This document shows positions 1 to 8,010 of a stretch of DNA of 64,000 bases, in pieces. The DNA is taken from contig NZ_VDMA02000006.1 in the NCBI RefSeq assembly GCF_006334915.2, positions 248,001 to 312,000 of the forward strand, read 5' to 3'. Below the pieces are notes generated by a model. The model worked only from the letters and a program-made list of their open reading frames with translations. It was not told where the DNA came from and made no database searches. The translations under genes and the position numbers were made by a program. Numbering within the stretch: position 1 is the first letter of the stretch; the number at the start of each line of letters is the position of its first letter. This DNA comes from Microbispora catharanthi. GTDB taxonomy: Bacteria > Actinomycetota > Actinomycetes > Streptosporangiales > Streptosporangiaceae.

Positions 1-1624
1 CGGCCAGCAGCAGGGCCGGCACTCCGAAGGCGGCAAGGAGCACCAGGAGCGCCACGGCGGCGCCGGCGACGCTCCGTACGTCGGCCGAGGGCGCCGCTCC
101 GACGCCGAACACGGTGTCGTCGCCGGAGCACGTCACCTTGTAGGTGTCCGTCTTCGGCGCGCGGATCTCGTAGAGCAGCCGCCACTTGGCGTCGCCCATG
201 GCGAACGGCCGGTAGCTCGCCGCCGGCCGGGCGAGCCTGGCGTTCCGCCCACGGCCGGTCTCGACCTCGCAGCGCGGATCGGGGGACGCGCCGGAGACGT
301 AGATCGCCGGCTTCAGCGCCGGGTTCAGCGCGACGGTCAACGGAGAACCGTCGCGGGAAATGCTCCTCGGCGTGGCGGAGATGCCCATGCCGACCTCGCA
401 CACGGCGGCGACGGCCGTGAGGAGCCCGCAGAGGACCGCCCAGGCGCGCGTGATCCGCCGCAGCCAGGCGGGGTACCGCCTGGGCCGCCGCCCGGCCGTG
501 GGGCGCACCGGCGGCGCGTACGGCCTCGCCGGGAGGCGCGCGGGCCCCGCCGAGTAGGGGGCGGGAGGAATGTACGGAGGGTTCGGCGCGGGGAAGGCCG
601 GTCGCGGACCGGGTGCGATCACCTGCGGGCCTGGTCCGCCGCCCGCCCGGGGGCGCCCGGGCGCACCGGACATGTACGGATACGGCGCCCCCGGCGCCCC
701 CGGCGGCTCCGGTGACGCGGTCGAGGCGCGGGTCGGGGCGACGCGCGTACGCACCGCCTGCGCCACGGTCGGGGGAAGCCACCTGCCCTGCTGGGTGGGC
801 GAGGCGAAGTCACGGCCGCCGCCGGCCAGTTCGTTCAGCACGGCCGACAGGGTCGGCCGCCCTTCGGGTTCCTTGGCCAGGCACCGCGCGACCAGCGTCC
901 GCACGGTGGGCGGCAGCGCGTCGAGGGCGGGCTCCTCGTGGACGATGCGATACCACAGCCCCTGCCACGACCCCTGGCCGAACGGCCCGGTGCCCGTCGC
1001 GGCGAACGCCAGCACGAGCCCCAGGCAGAACACGTCGCTCGCCGGTCCGACCCGGGTGCCCTTGAGCTGCTCCGGGGACATGAACCCGGGGGTGCCCATG
1101 GTGATGCCGGTCTTCGTCAGCGAGCCGCCCTCGGTGGCCAGGGAGATGCCGAAGTCGATGACGCGGGGGCCGTCCCCGGCCAGCAGCACGTTCGACGGCT
1201 TGAGGTCCCGGTGGACGACCCCGGCCGCGTGGATCGATTCCAGCGCCTCGGCCAGCCCGGCGGCCAGGGCCAGGACGGACTCCTCCGGCCACGGCCCGTG
1301 CTCGTTCACGGCGTCTTCCAACGACACGCCGGGCACGTACGCCGTCGCGAGCCACGGCGGAGACCCCTGTGGGTCGGCGTCGACCACTCCGGCCGTGAAG
1401 AAGCCGTTGACCTTGCGGGCCGTGGCGACCTCGCGGTCGAACCTGAGGCGGAAATCGGCGTCGCCGGCCAACTCGGGCCGCACCACCTTCACCGCGACGG
1501 CCCGCCCGCTCCGCGAACGCCCGAGATACACGCGGCCCATCCCGCCCTCGCCGAGGCGTGCCTCGATCCGGAAGGGCCCCACCTGCCGGGGATCGTCCTC
1601 CCGCAGCGCCTCGAAGGTCCGCAC
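1..1624 (-). CDS. Ser/Thr protein kinase with C-terminal membrane/extracellular part (C-terminus beyond window)
   Basis: Translating the minus strand from a GTG at 1624, preceded by AAGGAG with 5-nt spacing, gives a Hanks-type kinase: glycine loop LGEGGMGRVYLG, VAVKV lysine, catalytic HRDLKPSN, DFG-type IDFGIS, and activation-loop MGTPGFMSPEQ, all within the first ~270 residues. A proline-rich linker follows, then an arginine-rich stretch and one hydrophobic segment (near 390-460), an outward domain, and a second hydrophobic stretch that runs off the window at base 1, so the C-terminus is missing. The enzyme phosphorylates Ser/Thr residues of unknown partners at the membrane. No PASTA repeats are seen. 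A GTG at 1630 is an alternative start. It lies about 140 nt downstream of a second kinase gene on the same strand, so the two may be co-transcribed. Confidence 0.9.
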   Translation of the reverse strand, partial: MRTFEALREDDPRQVGPFRIEARLGEGGMGRVYLGRSRSGRAVAVKVVRPELAGDADFRLRFDREVATARKVNGFFTAGVVDADPQGSPPWLATAYVPGVSLEDAVNEHGPWPEESVLALAAGLAEALESIHAAGVVHRDLKPSNVLLAGDGPRVIDFGISLATEGGSLTKTGITMGTPGFMSPEQLKGTRVGPASDVFCLGLVLAFAATGTGPFGQGSWQGLWYRIVHEEPALDALPPTVRTLVARCLAKEPEGRPTLSAVLNELAGGGRDFASPTQQGRWLPPTVAQAVRTRVAPTRASTASPEPPGAPGAPYPYMSGAPGRPRAGGGPGPQVIAPGPRPAFPAPNPPYIPPAPYSAGPARLPARPYAPPVRPTAGRRPRRYPAWLRRITRAWAVLCGLLTAVAAVCEVGMGISATPRSISRDGSPLTVALNPALKPAIYVSGASPDPRCEVETGRGRNARLARPAASYRPFAMGDAKWRLLYEIRAPKTDTYKVTCSGDDTVFGVGAAPSADVRSVAGAAVALLVLLAAFGVPALLLA

Positions 1625-1768
1625 CGGCACTCCTTGGAATCCGGGATTCACGCGTGGTCGATCAGGACATTCTCTCCAAAGAGCGCGGGAACAGGTCGCC
1701 ACGCGACGGCGCCGGGGTGAGGCGCGCGCCGCTGCGACGCCGTCGCCGACGCCGGCGAGGGGCAGGCG

Positions 1769-3958
1769 TCAGGCGGGGCGGAAGGTGCTCCAGAGGGCCT
1801 GCCGAACCGGTGCGGCGGACTCGTTCCAGTCGAAGTCGGGCGAGGCGAACATGATGGCGTAGGCGCGTTCGCCCGCCTCCAGATAGCGGATGACCGCGTG
1901 GACGGTGACCTCGCTGCTGTTGGTGTAGGTGTACTCCCATTCGGCCGCGGGGTAGCGGTAGTCCACCTGGCGCAGCTGGACCTGCGTGTAGTCCGTGAAG
2001 TCCTTGATGTCCAGGTTCTGCTCGGCGGACCGCAGCGCCGCCAGGCTGCCGTCGGGGATCCTCTTGATCGTGACGCTCTGCCCGCTGTCCTTCGGGCCCG
2101 TGAGCCTGACGACGTCGTCGTCGGCTGTGGAGGTCCATTCCTTCGGCACCGCCAGCGCCACCCCGCCCTCGGTCACCAGGTGGTAGCCCTCGGGCACGCG
2201 TACGGCCGACAGCGGGCGAGCGGTCGGCGTGGCGGCGTCGGTGGGCGCGAGGGTGGCGCCCGACCTGCCGTCCTGCTGCGAGACCACGGCCTCGTCCGGG
2301 CCGCTCGGCAGCAGCACGAACACGATCGCGACGATCACCGCGACCACGGCCGCGGCGGCGACGACGAGCAGCAGCTTCGACCGGCCCTCGCCGCCGGCGA
2401 CCTCGTCGGCCCGCTCCTTGCGCCTGCGCCCGACCCGGGGCCCCTGCGGGCCCGCGGCGTCCGCGACCGGCCCTGAGTCGCCGGCCTGCGCCGAGACGGC
2501 CTGCGCGGCGGCCTGTTGCGGTGCCGCGTGTTGCGGCGCCATGTGCTGCGGTCCCGTCTGCTGGGGCGCCGCGTGCTGCCCGGGCCGGTGCGGCGCCCGC
2601 GGCGTGCCGCCCAGGTCGCCGGGCATGTCGCCCGGCGTGGGCGTCGGCCACATGGCCTCCTTCGCCCGCTCGGGCGCGTGCGTCGACCCCGAGGGGGACG
2701 ACAGCGGGTCGAAGCCCGCGTCGAAGGCGGGGTCGAAGGCAGGGTCGAAGGAGGGGGTCTGCCCGAAGGCGTTCACGGGCCCGAACGCGCCCGGGGGCTC
2801 GTACGCGGGGTCGGCCGGCCGCGGCTCCCCGGCATGGGGCTCCATGGGACGGGGCGCGGCGCCGGGCGGGGTGGCCGCGCCCGGGGCCAGGTTCTCCGCC
2901 GTGAGCGGCACGCGGACCGGACCCGAGGGCGTCTCGATGATGCGCGAGGGCAGCGGCCCCGAGGGGATGTCGAGCGGCGGCAGCAACCCCGCGGGCGTGG
3001 AGTCCTGCGGGGTGGGCACCGACGTCGGCGTGCCGGCGCGGCCCGGCAGCCCGGCGCCGTGGCTGTGCAGCACCCGCTCCAGCATCTCCGCGACCTGCGC
3101 GGCCGGAAGGCGGTCGGCCGGGTTCTTGCGGAGCAGGCCCTCGATGACCGGCAGCAGCGCGCCCGCCCGGCGCGGCCGGTTGGGCTCCTGCGTGAGCACC
3201 GCGCCGAGCACGGCGACCGCGTCCGGCCCCTCGTACGGCGGGCGGCCCTCCACGGCGGCGTACAGCGTCGCGCCGAAGGACCACAGGTCGGCGGCGTGGG
3301 TGATCGTGCGGCCCTGGAGGCGCTCCGGCGGGATGTAGGCGGGCGAGCCCATGAGCAGCCCGGTCTGGGTGATCGTGACGTCGCCCTCGATGGCGGCGAT
3401 GCCGAAGTCGGTGAGCACCACGCGGTCGGCGGTGAGCAGCACGTTGCCGGGCTTCACGTCCCGGTGGAGGATGCCGGCGGCGTGGGCGTGGCGCAGCGCG
3501 TCGAGCACCCGGATGCCGATCTCGGCGGCCTGCACGACCGGCAGCGGGCCGCTCTGCCGCACGGCCTGCTCGAGGGACCAGGCGCGGACGAGCTCCATGA
3601 CGATCCACGGCCGCCCGTCCTCCTCGACGACGTCGTGGACGGTGACGATGCCGGGATGGCTGAGCCGGGCGGCCGAGCGCGCCTCGCGCAGCATGCGCCG
3701 GTGGGCGGTCTGCGCGCCGGCGTTGTCGAGCCCGAACGGCAGGAGCAGTTCCTTGACCGCGACGTCCCGGTCCAGCAGCACGTCGTGGGCGTGCCACACC
3801 ATCCCCATGCCGCCGCGGCCCACCGGGGACAGCAGCCGGTAGCGCCGGCCGACGAGACGGCCCTGCCCTTCGGGGGCGCCCCCCGCGGGGACGCGGCCCA
3901 CAGGTCCCTGACCCTCTGGCATAGGGGGGACCATACCGAGCAGGCGATCTGTCGTCAT
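1769..3958 (-). CDS. Ser/Thr protein kinase, single-pass membrane, with extracellular domain
   Basis: 729 residues from the chosen ATG at 3958 (MTTDRLLG). Kinase domain spans about residues 39-305: GRGGMG loop (48-52), Lys in VAVKE (69), catalytic Asp in HRDVKPGN (~167), DFG (~184-186), and SPAYIPPE. A long low-complexity linker follows, rich in Pro, His and Gln (repeats of AAPQQ and GPQHM type), then a transmembrane helix near 530-553 and a ~175-residue outer domain with VPKEW and an aromatic C-terminal half. An in-frame start at 4021 would add 21 residues without a good ribosome site. The outer domain resembles the sensor region of actinomycete kinases, but its ligand cannot be read from sequence. 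Its promoter should lie in 3959-4074, between it and the DUF1116 gene on the same strand. Confidence 0.93.
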   Translation of the reverse strand: MTTDRLLGMVPPMPEGQGPVGRVPAGGAPEGQGRLVGRRYRLLSPVGRGGMGMVWHAHDVLLDRDVAVKELLLPFGLDNAGAQTAHRRMLREARSAARLSHPGIVTVHDVVEEDGRPWIVMELVRAWSLEQAVRQSGPLPVVQAAEIGIRVLDALRHAHAAGILHRDVKPGNVLLTADRVVLTDFGIAAIEGDVTITQTGLLMGSPAYIPPERLQGRTITHAADLWSFGATLYAAVEGRPPYEGPDAVAVLGAVLTQEPNRPRRAGALLPVIEGLLRKNPADRLPAAQVAEMLERVLHSHGAGLPGRAGTPTSVPTPQDSTPAGLLPPLDIPSGPLPSRIIETPSGPVRVPLTAENLAPGAATPPGAAPRPMEPHAGEPRPADPAYEPPGAFGPVNAFGQTPSFDPAFDPAFDAGFDPLSSPSGSTHAPERAKEAMWPTPTPGDMPGDLGGTPRAPHRPGQHAAPQQTGPQHMAPQHAAPQQAAAQAVSAQAGDSGPVADAAGPQGPRVGRRRKERADEVAGGEGRSKLLLVVAAAAVVAVIVAIVFVLLPSGPDEAVVSQQDGRSGATLAPTDAATPTARPLSAVRVPEGYHLVTEGGVALAVPKEWTSTADDDVVRLTGPKDSGQSVTIKRIPDGSLAALRSAEQNLDIKDFTDYTQVQLRQVDYRYPAAEWEYTYTNSSEVTVHAVIRYLEAGERAYAIMFASPDFDWNESAAPVRQALWSTFRPA

Positions 3959-4074
3959 AGATAAGGTCCCCAATTCACGCTCGATCCGCAAGATCCCCCG
4001 AACGGACCGTGCGAATTGCATCGGATATCTGAGGTTGACGACGATATTACGGTCTGATGACGGTCAAAGGGAAT

Positions 4075-5460
4075 TCACGCCTCGCCCAGCGCGTCGAGGG
4101 CGGCGGTGAAGGCCTCGGCCGGCGGGCTGACCAGACCCGCTCCCACCTGCCCGGTTCCGGCGATCCTGCCCGCGATGCCGGTGTTCACGACGGGCAGCAG
4201 ACCGGTCCTGGCCACGAGCGCGACGTCGATGCCGGCCGGCGTCCCGCGGAAGCCCAGCCCCGGGATCTGGTACGCCGGGTGCTCGGCCATGGTGATCTCG
4301 TACATCGAGGTCGTGGCCGCCACGGCGTCGGACACCTCGCCGCCGACGAACCGGACGATCGCGGGGGCCGCCGCCATGGCGAAGCCGCCCAGGCCCGCCG
4401 TCTCGGTGATGGTGGAGTCGCCGATGTCGGGGTTGGCGTCGTCCGGGCCGTATCCGCCGAGGTACAGGCCGTCGGGCACGCCGGCGGGGCCGGTGAACCA
4501 CCGGTCGCCGAGGCCCGACACCTGTATTCCGAAATCGGTTCCATTGCGCGCCATCGCCACGACCAGGCTCGACCCGGGCACGCCGCGCGCCGCGTCGGCG
4601 CTCACTTTCGCCGCCGCCATTCCCGCGTTCAGGAAGAAATGATCATTTCCATTGATGAATCGCAGCACCTCGGCCGCGTGCTGCGGGGCCGCCTCCACGA
4701 CCGCGGGCGCGATCTCGCGCACCAGCAGGGACGTCGCGGCGCGGTTACGGTTGTGCAGCTCGTCGCCCATCTGCAGCGCCTGCGCGATGAGCGTGCGCAG
4801 GTCGAGAGGGCCGCACCGCGCCAGCGCCGCCGCGAGCACCGGCCCGAGCACCTCGCCCATCCAGCGCAGCCGCTCGATCACCTCGGGCCCGTACGCGCCG
4901 TAGCGCAGGACCTTGCCCAGCCCCTCGTTCAGGGAGCAGTAGGCCGTGCCGCCGTGCTCGGCGTCGGCGACCTCCAGCATCCACATGGACGGGCTGACCA
5001 CCCCCGCCATCGGACCGACCGTGCGGTGGTGGTGGCAGGAGTCGAGGGTGATCCCCGCGCCGGAGGCCAGGCGGTCCTCCGCCTCCTCCGGGGTGGCCGC
5101 CAGGCCCTCGAACAGCATCGCCCCGGCGAGCGCCCCCCGCATCGGGCCGGAGGCCCGTTCCCAGGTGATCGGCGGACCGGCGTGGAAGAACTCCCCGGCC
5201 CCCAGGCCGAGAACCTCACGCGCCGGGCGTACGCCGGTCAGCATGGGGCGCGCCGACAGCATCCGCCCGACGGCGGTGGCGTTGGCGCTCTCGCGCCGGG
5301 GGTCGGCCAGCACCCGCGCGAGGGCCGCGGAGGCACCCCGCAGCGGCGGCCGCCAGTCGACCTCCCGCCGCGGCACGGCCTGCCGGTCCAGCGCCTCGCC
5401 CAGCACCTGCGCGCCCACCGTGATGACGCGCGGCTCGCCGTACAGCATGGAGAGGGTCAT
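4075..5460 (-). CDS. DUF1116 protein, AllG (YlbE)-like subunit of a putative carbamoyltransferase
   Basis: 461 residues from ATG at 5460, with GGAG 5 nt before it (a TTG at 5463 is the alternative). The sequence matches the DUF1116 family along its length: SHHHRTVGPM-type segment (CHHHRTVGP), NDHFFLNAGMA, VAMARNGTDFGI, a GGYGPDDANPDIGDS loop, and TETAGLGGFAMAA. In E. coli the homologue AllG works with FdrA (AllF) and AllH (DUF2877) as oxamate carbamoyltransferase (oxalurate + Pi to oxamate + carbamoyl phosphate). All three homologues are here in one minus-strand operon, this one last, 31 nt after the fdrA-like stop. No ureidoglycolate or allantoin genes are present, so the substrate need not be oxalurate. 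Family assignment is firm; substrate is open. Confidence 0.88.
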   Translation of the reverse strand: MTLSMLYGEPRVITVGAQVLGEALDRQAVPRREVDWRPPLRGASAALARVLADPRRESANATAVGRMLSARPMLTGVRPAREVLGLGAGEFFHAGPPITWERASGPMRGALAGAMLFEGLAATPEEAEDRLASGAGITLDSCHHHRTVGPMAGVVSPSMWMLEVADAEHGGTAYCSLNEGLGKVLRYGAYGPEVIERLRWMGEVLGPVLAAALARCGPLDLRTLIAQALQMGDELHNRNRAATSLLVREIAPAVVEAAPQHAAEVLRFINGNDHFFLNAGMAAAKVSADAARGVPGSSLVVAMARNGTDFGIQVSGLGDRWFTGPAGVPDGLYLGGYGPDDANPDIGDSTITETAGLGGFAMAAAPAIVRFVGGEVSDAVAATTSMYEITMAEHPAYQIPGLGFRGTPAGIDVALVARTGLLPVVNTGIAGRIAGTGQVGAGLVSPPAEAFTAALDALGEA

Positions 5461-5494
5461 CAAGCTCCGATCGGGGTCGGCGCGGCCACGCCCG

Positions 5495-6862
5495 TCACCC
5501 GCCCGCGAGGAGGCGGGCGTGCCGGGCGGCCGCGGCGTTGGAGGTGAAGACCGCCGCCCCGGCCTCGTTCAGCCGGGCGGCCTGGGCACGCAGCCCCTGA
5601 GGGTCGCCGTCGGTGCCGACGACGGCCACGACCACGTCCACGCCCCCGGCCACCGCGTCGCGGATCGCGGGCGCGAGCCAGGAGGACGGGTCGGGGTCGG
5701 CGCCGTGCCCGAGCACGACGTCCATCAGCACGACGCCGGAGGCGACGCCGCGCAGCGCCTCCAGGCGCAGCGCCGGGTCGATCATGGGATGGGCCCGGCC
5801 CCGCGTGTAGGCGTCGTCGCCGAAGTCGGTGAACTCGCCTGTGCCCGCGACGAGCGCCGCCTCCGCGCACAGCGTGCCGCCGGCGTAGAGCCCCCGCAGG
5901 ACCGCCGCGTCCCGGCGCCCGGCCGAGGCCGGCGGCGCGGGCCAGGAGGGCCACTCGGGGACGTCGCGGCCGAGGGCTCGCAGCACCTTCTCCGCGGCGG
6001 TGGTCAGGTCGTCCTGCCCCGGCCCGAGGAGCGCGGCGACGACCGGCGTCGCCAGGTCGAGGTCCCGTACGGCACGGGCCACCTCGGGGGCGGGGGGTTT
6101 GGAGACCAGCACGATCAGCTCGGTCGCCGGGTCCTCGTCGAGCGCGCGCAGCGCCTGCACGGCCGAGCGCCCGCCCACCTCGGCGGACAGGTCCCTGCCG
6201 CCCACGCCGAGCACGTGGGACACGCCGACGCCGGCGAGGTCGAGCAGGCTCGTCACCTGCTGGGCGCCGGTCCCCGAGGCGGCCACGACGCCGACGGGCC
6301 CGGGGCGCAGGACGTTGGCGAAGCCCAGGCCGGCCCCGCCCACGACCGCGGTGCCGCAGTCGGGCCCCATCACGAGCACGCCCCTGGCCCGTGCCCGGTC
6401 CTTGAGCAGGATCTCCTGCTCCACGGGCATGTTGTCACTGAAGATCATTACCGAGAGCCCGGCCTCCACGGCGTCGAGCGCCTCGGCGAAGGCGTGCTCG
6501 CCCGGCACGCTCACCAGCGCCAGGCTCGCCTCGAAGGCCCGCGCCGCCGACCGGGTCGTACGCGGCGGCGCGTCGCCCCGCGTCCCGCTCGCCGGCGCCC
6601 GTGCGGCGAGCTGTCGCTCCAGTTCGGCGGCGGCGTCCTCCAGTTCCGCAGGAGAGTCCGCCCGGACCGCCACCAGCAGGTCGCCGGGCGTCGCGGGCGG
6701 CACCGCGAAGCCGAGATCGCGGGCGAGGCCCAGGTTGAGCTCGGTCGCCATCGCGACGACGGCGACGGCCACTCCGGGCATTGCGGTGAGCGCCCGGCTC
6801 ACCCGCATCAGCGTCACGGAGTCGCGGTAGACCCCGGGGCGCACCTCGACCAGGTCGTTCAC
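5495..6862 (-). CDS. fdrA: FdrA (AllF)-like acyl-CoA synthetase-fold subunit of a putative carbamoyltransferase
   Basis: 455 residues from GTG at 6862 (RBS GGGAGG), overlapping the upstream DUF2877 stop by 4 nt (GTGA), which implies translational coupling. FdrA hallmarks: N-terminal RPGVYRDSVTLMRVS, then DNMPVEQE, MGPDCGTA, the Rossmann segment VVAASGTGAQQVT, and GVGGRDLS, followed by a C-terminal half with GLYAGGTLCAEA. The fold is that of succinyl-CoA synthetase alpha/beta; in the E. coli homologue it forms the core of oxamate carbamoyltransferase. It is shorter than the roughly 550-residue E. coli FdrA, mainly at the C-terminus. It probably releases carbamoyl phosphate from an N-carbamoyl amide by phosphorolysis. 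The carbamate kinase needed to collect the ATP is not adjacent but lies at 39219-40154. Confidence 0.9.
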   Translation of the reverse strand: MNDLVEVRPGVYRDSVTLMRVSRALTAMPGVAVAVVAMATELNLGLARDLGFAVPPATPGDLLVAVRADSPAELEDAAAELERQLAARAPASGTRGDAPPRTTRSAARAFEASLALVSVPGEHAFAEALDAVEAGLSVMIFSDNMPVEQEILLKDRARARGVLVMGPDCGTAVVGGAGLGFANVLRPGPVGVVAASGTGAQQVTSLLDLAGVGVSHVLGVGGRDLSAEVGGRSAVQALRALDEDPATELIVLVSKPPAPEVARAVRDLDLATPVVAALLGPGQDDLTTAAEKVLRALGRDVPEWPSWPAPPASAGRRDAAVLRGLYAGGTLCAEAALVAGTGEFTDFGDDAYTRGRAHPMIDPALRLEALRGVASGVVLMDVVLGHGADPDPSSWLAPAIRDAVAGGVDVVVAVVGTDGDPQGLRAQAARLNEAGAAVFTSNAAAARHARLLAGG

Positions 6863-7764
6863 TGGCCCTCCCGATGGGCGAGGACGGCGGACAGGCCGAT
6901 CTGCACGCCCCACGCCAGGTCGGCGCCCGAGGTGTGGCCGAGGCGGAGCAGGCGGTGCACGGCCGGCTCCAGCGGCTGGTGCCCGGCCACGCCGCGCAGC
7001 ACGCCGGTGACCTCCGGGCTCGCCTCGCCTCTGGCGGCGCAGTGCAACAGGGTGGCAGAGATGGGTGTGGTCCGGGTGCGGGCGTCGTAGGTGACCGCCG
7101 CGGCGAGCCAGTCGGCCAGCCAGACGGCGCGCGGCACTCCCGCCGCCGCGCCGAGGTGCCGCAGCGCGACCAGCAGGCCGGCGAGCATGTCGTCGCCGCT
7201 CGGCGTCAGCCCCGGGCCGAGGCCGATCAGCCGCTCGGCCGCGGTGATGCTCTCCACCAGAGAACCGGCCCGGCAGCCGCGCTCGAGCAGCGCCGGGGCG
7301 CCGTCCGGGTCCAGCCCCGGCCGCCGGGGCGAGGCCGCGCGGGCACGGCGGAGCAGGCCGAGGGCGGGTGCGAGCCGTGTGGGGTCGGCGGGGCCGAGCG
7401 GGGGAGCGGGGTCCCACCAGCGGCGCACGCAGATCGACACGCCGCCGACCTCGACGGAGCCCTCGCCGACCCAGGCGTCGTCGCCCGCCGACACCCCGTC
7501 GAGGCGCTCCGCGAGCACCACCGCGTTGGGCAGGCGGACGGCCTCGCCCGTCACCACGGCGACGACGTGCGGCTCGGCCTCGCTCCTGATCTCCAGGTAG
7601 AGCGCGAGGGGAAAGGCCGCGAGCACCCTGGCCGGGCGGCGGGGCGCCTCGATCGCGGGCCGTACGGCCACGCTCGCGGCGCCGCTCACGTAGGCGGAGG
7701 CCGCCGGGGGGCGGGACGCGGGCGTCGTCGCCCGCCGCCCTTTCGGGCGCGTGCCAACACTCAC
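6859..7764 (-). CDS. DUF2877 protein, AllH (YlbF)-like subunit of a putative carbamoyltransferase
   Basis: 301 residues, GTG start at 7764 with GGGAGG four to five bases upstream. The diagnostic DUF2877 motif GLGPGLTPSGDDML is present around residues 185-198, followed by TRTTPISATLL and a C-terminal HTSGADLAWG segment. In E. coli the AllH homologue is the third subunit of oxamate carbamoyltransferase. Here it is the first gene of a minus-strand operon with fdrA-like (4-nt overlap) and DUF1116 genes. The first ~40 residues (basic, then Ala/Pro-rich) are poorly conserved in style, so a later start is possible. The operon is divergent from a PucR-family activator across 7765-8010, a usual arrangement for a regulator and its target. 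Confidence 0.87.
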   Translation of the reverse strand: MSVGTRPKGRRATTPASRPPAASAYVSGAASVAVRPAIEAPRRPARVLAAFPLALYLEIRSEAEPHVVAVVTGEAVRLPNAVVLAERLDGVSAGDDAWVGEGSVEVGGVSICVRRWWDPAPPLGPADPTRLAPALGLLRRARAASPRRPGLDPDGAPALLERGCRAGSLVESITAAERLIGLGPGLTPSGDDMLAGLLVALRHLGAAAGVPRAVWLADWLAAAVTYDARTRTTPISATLLHCAARGEASPEVTGVLRGVAGHQPLEPAVHRLLRLGHTSGADLAWGVQIGLSAVLAHREGQ

Positions 7765-7813
7765 CGGACCTCCCGAAGCCAGTCGTTGCCGACGCTAAGG
7801 CCCGGTCTCCCCC

Positions 7814-7825
7814 CTCCGTACGGAG
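7814..7825. promoter_or_regulatory. 12-bp perfect palindrome in divergent allH-like/pucR intergenic region
   Basis: CTCCGTACGGAG is a perfect inverted repeat in the 246-nt space between the carbamoyltransferase operon (minus) and the pucR-like gene (plus). It lies about 50 nt upstream of the operon's first codon, a plausible operator position. CGTACG cores are common in high-GC actinomycetes, so this may be chance. The rest of 7765-8010 has no clear gene. Confidence 0.35.
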
Positions 7826-8010
7826 AAAGATGCCAACAGTCGGCCGAATGCTTGGCTCTTCCTGACAGGACCGTGGTCGGGCACAATCGGCCTGAGACGT
7901 CCCCGGAGCGAGCCCGACGCGGTGAGCGGAGTGGTCCGCGAGGTACGAGCGGCCCGCGTAGCGAACGAGGAGGGTGAGCGACCGATGACCCGAGGACGTC
8001 GCGACCCCCG

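Noticed and set aside
1662-3797. Alternative long arginine-rich frames opposite or within the kinase gene, and similar ones throughout
   Set aside because: High-GC DNA gives long open shadow frames; these lack domains and have Arg/Ala/Pro-only composition.
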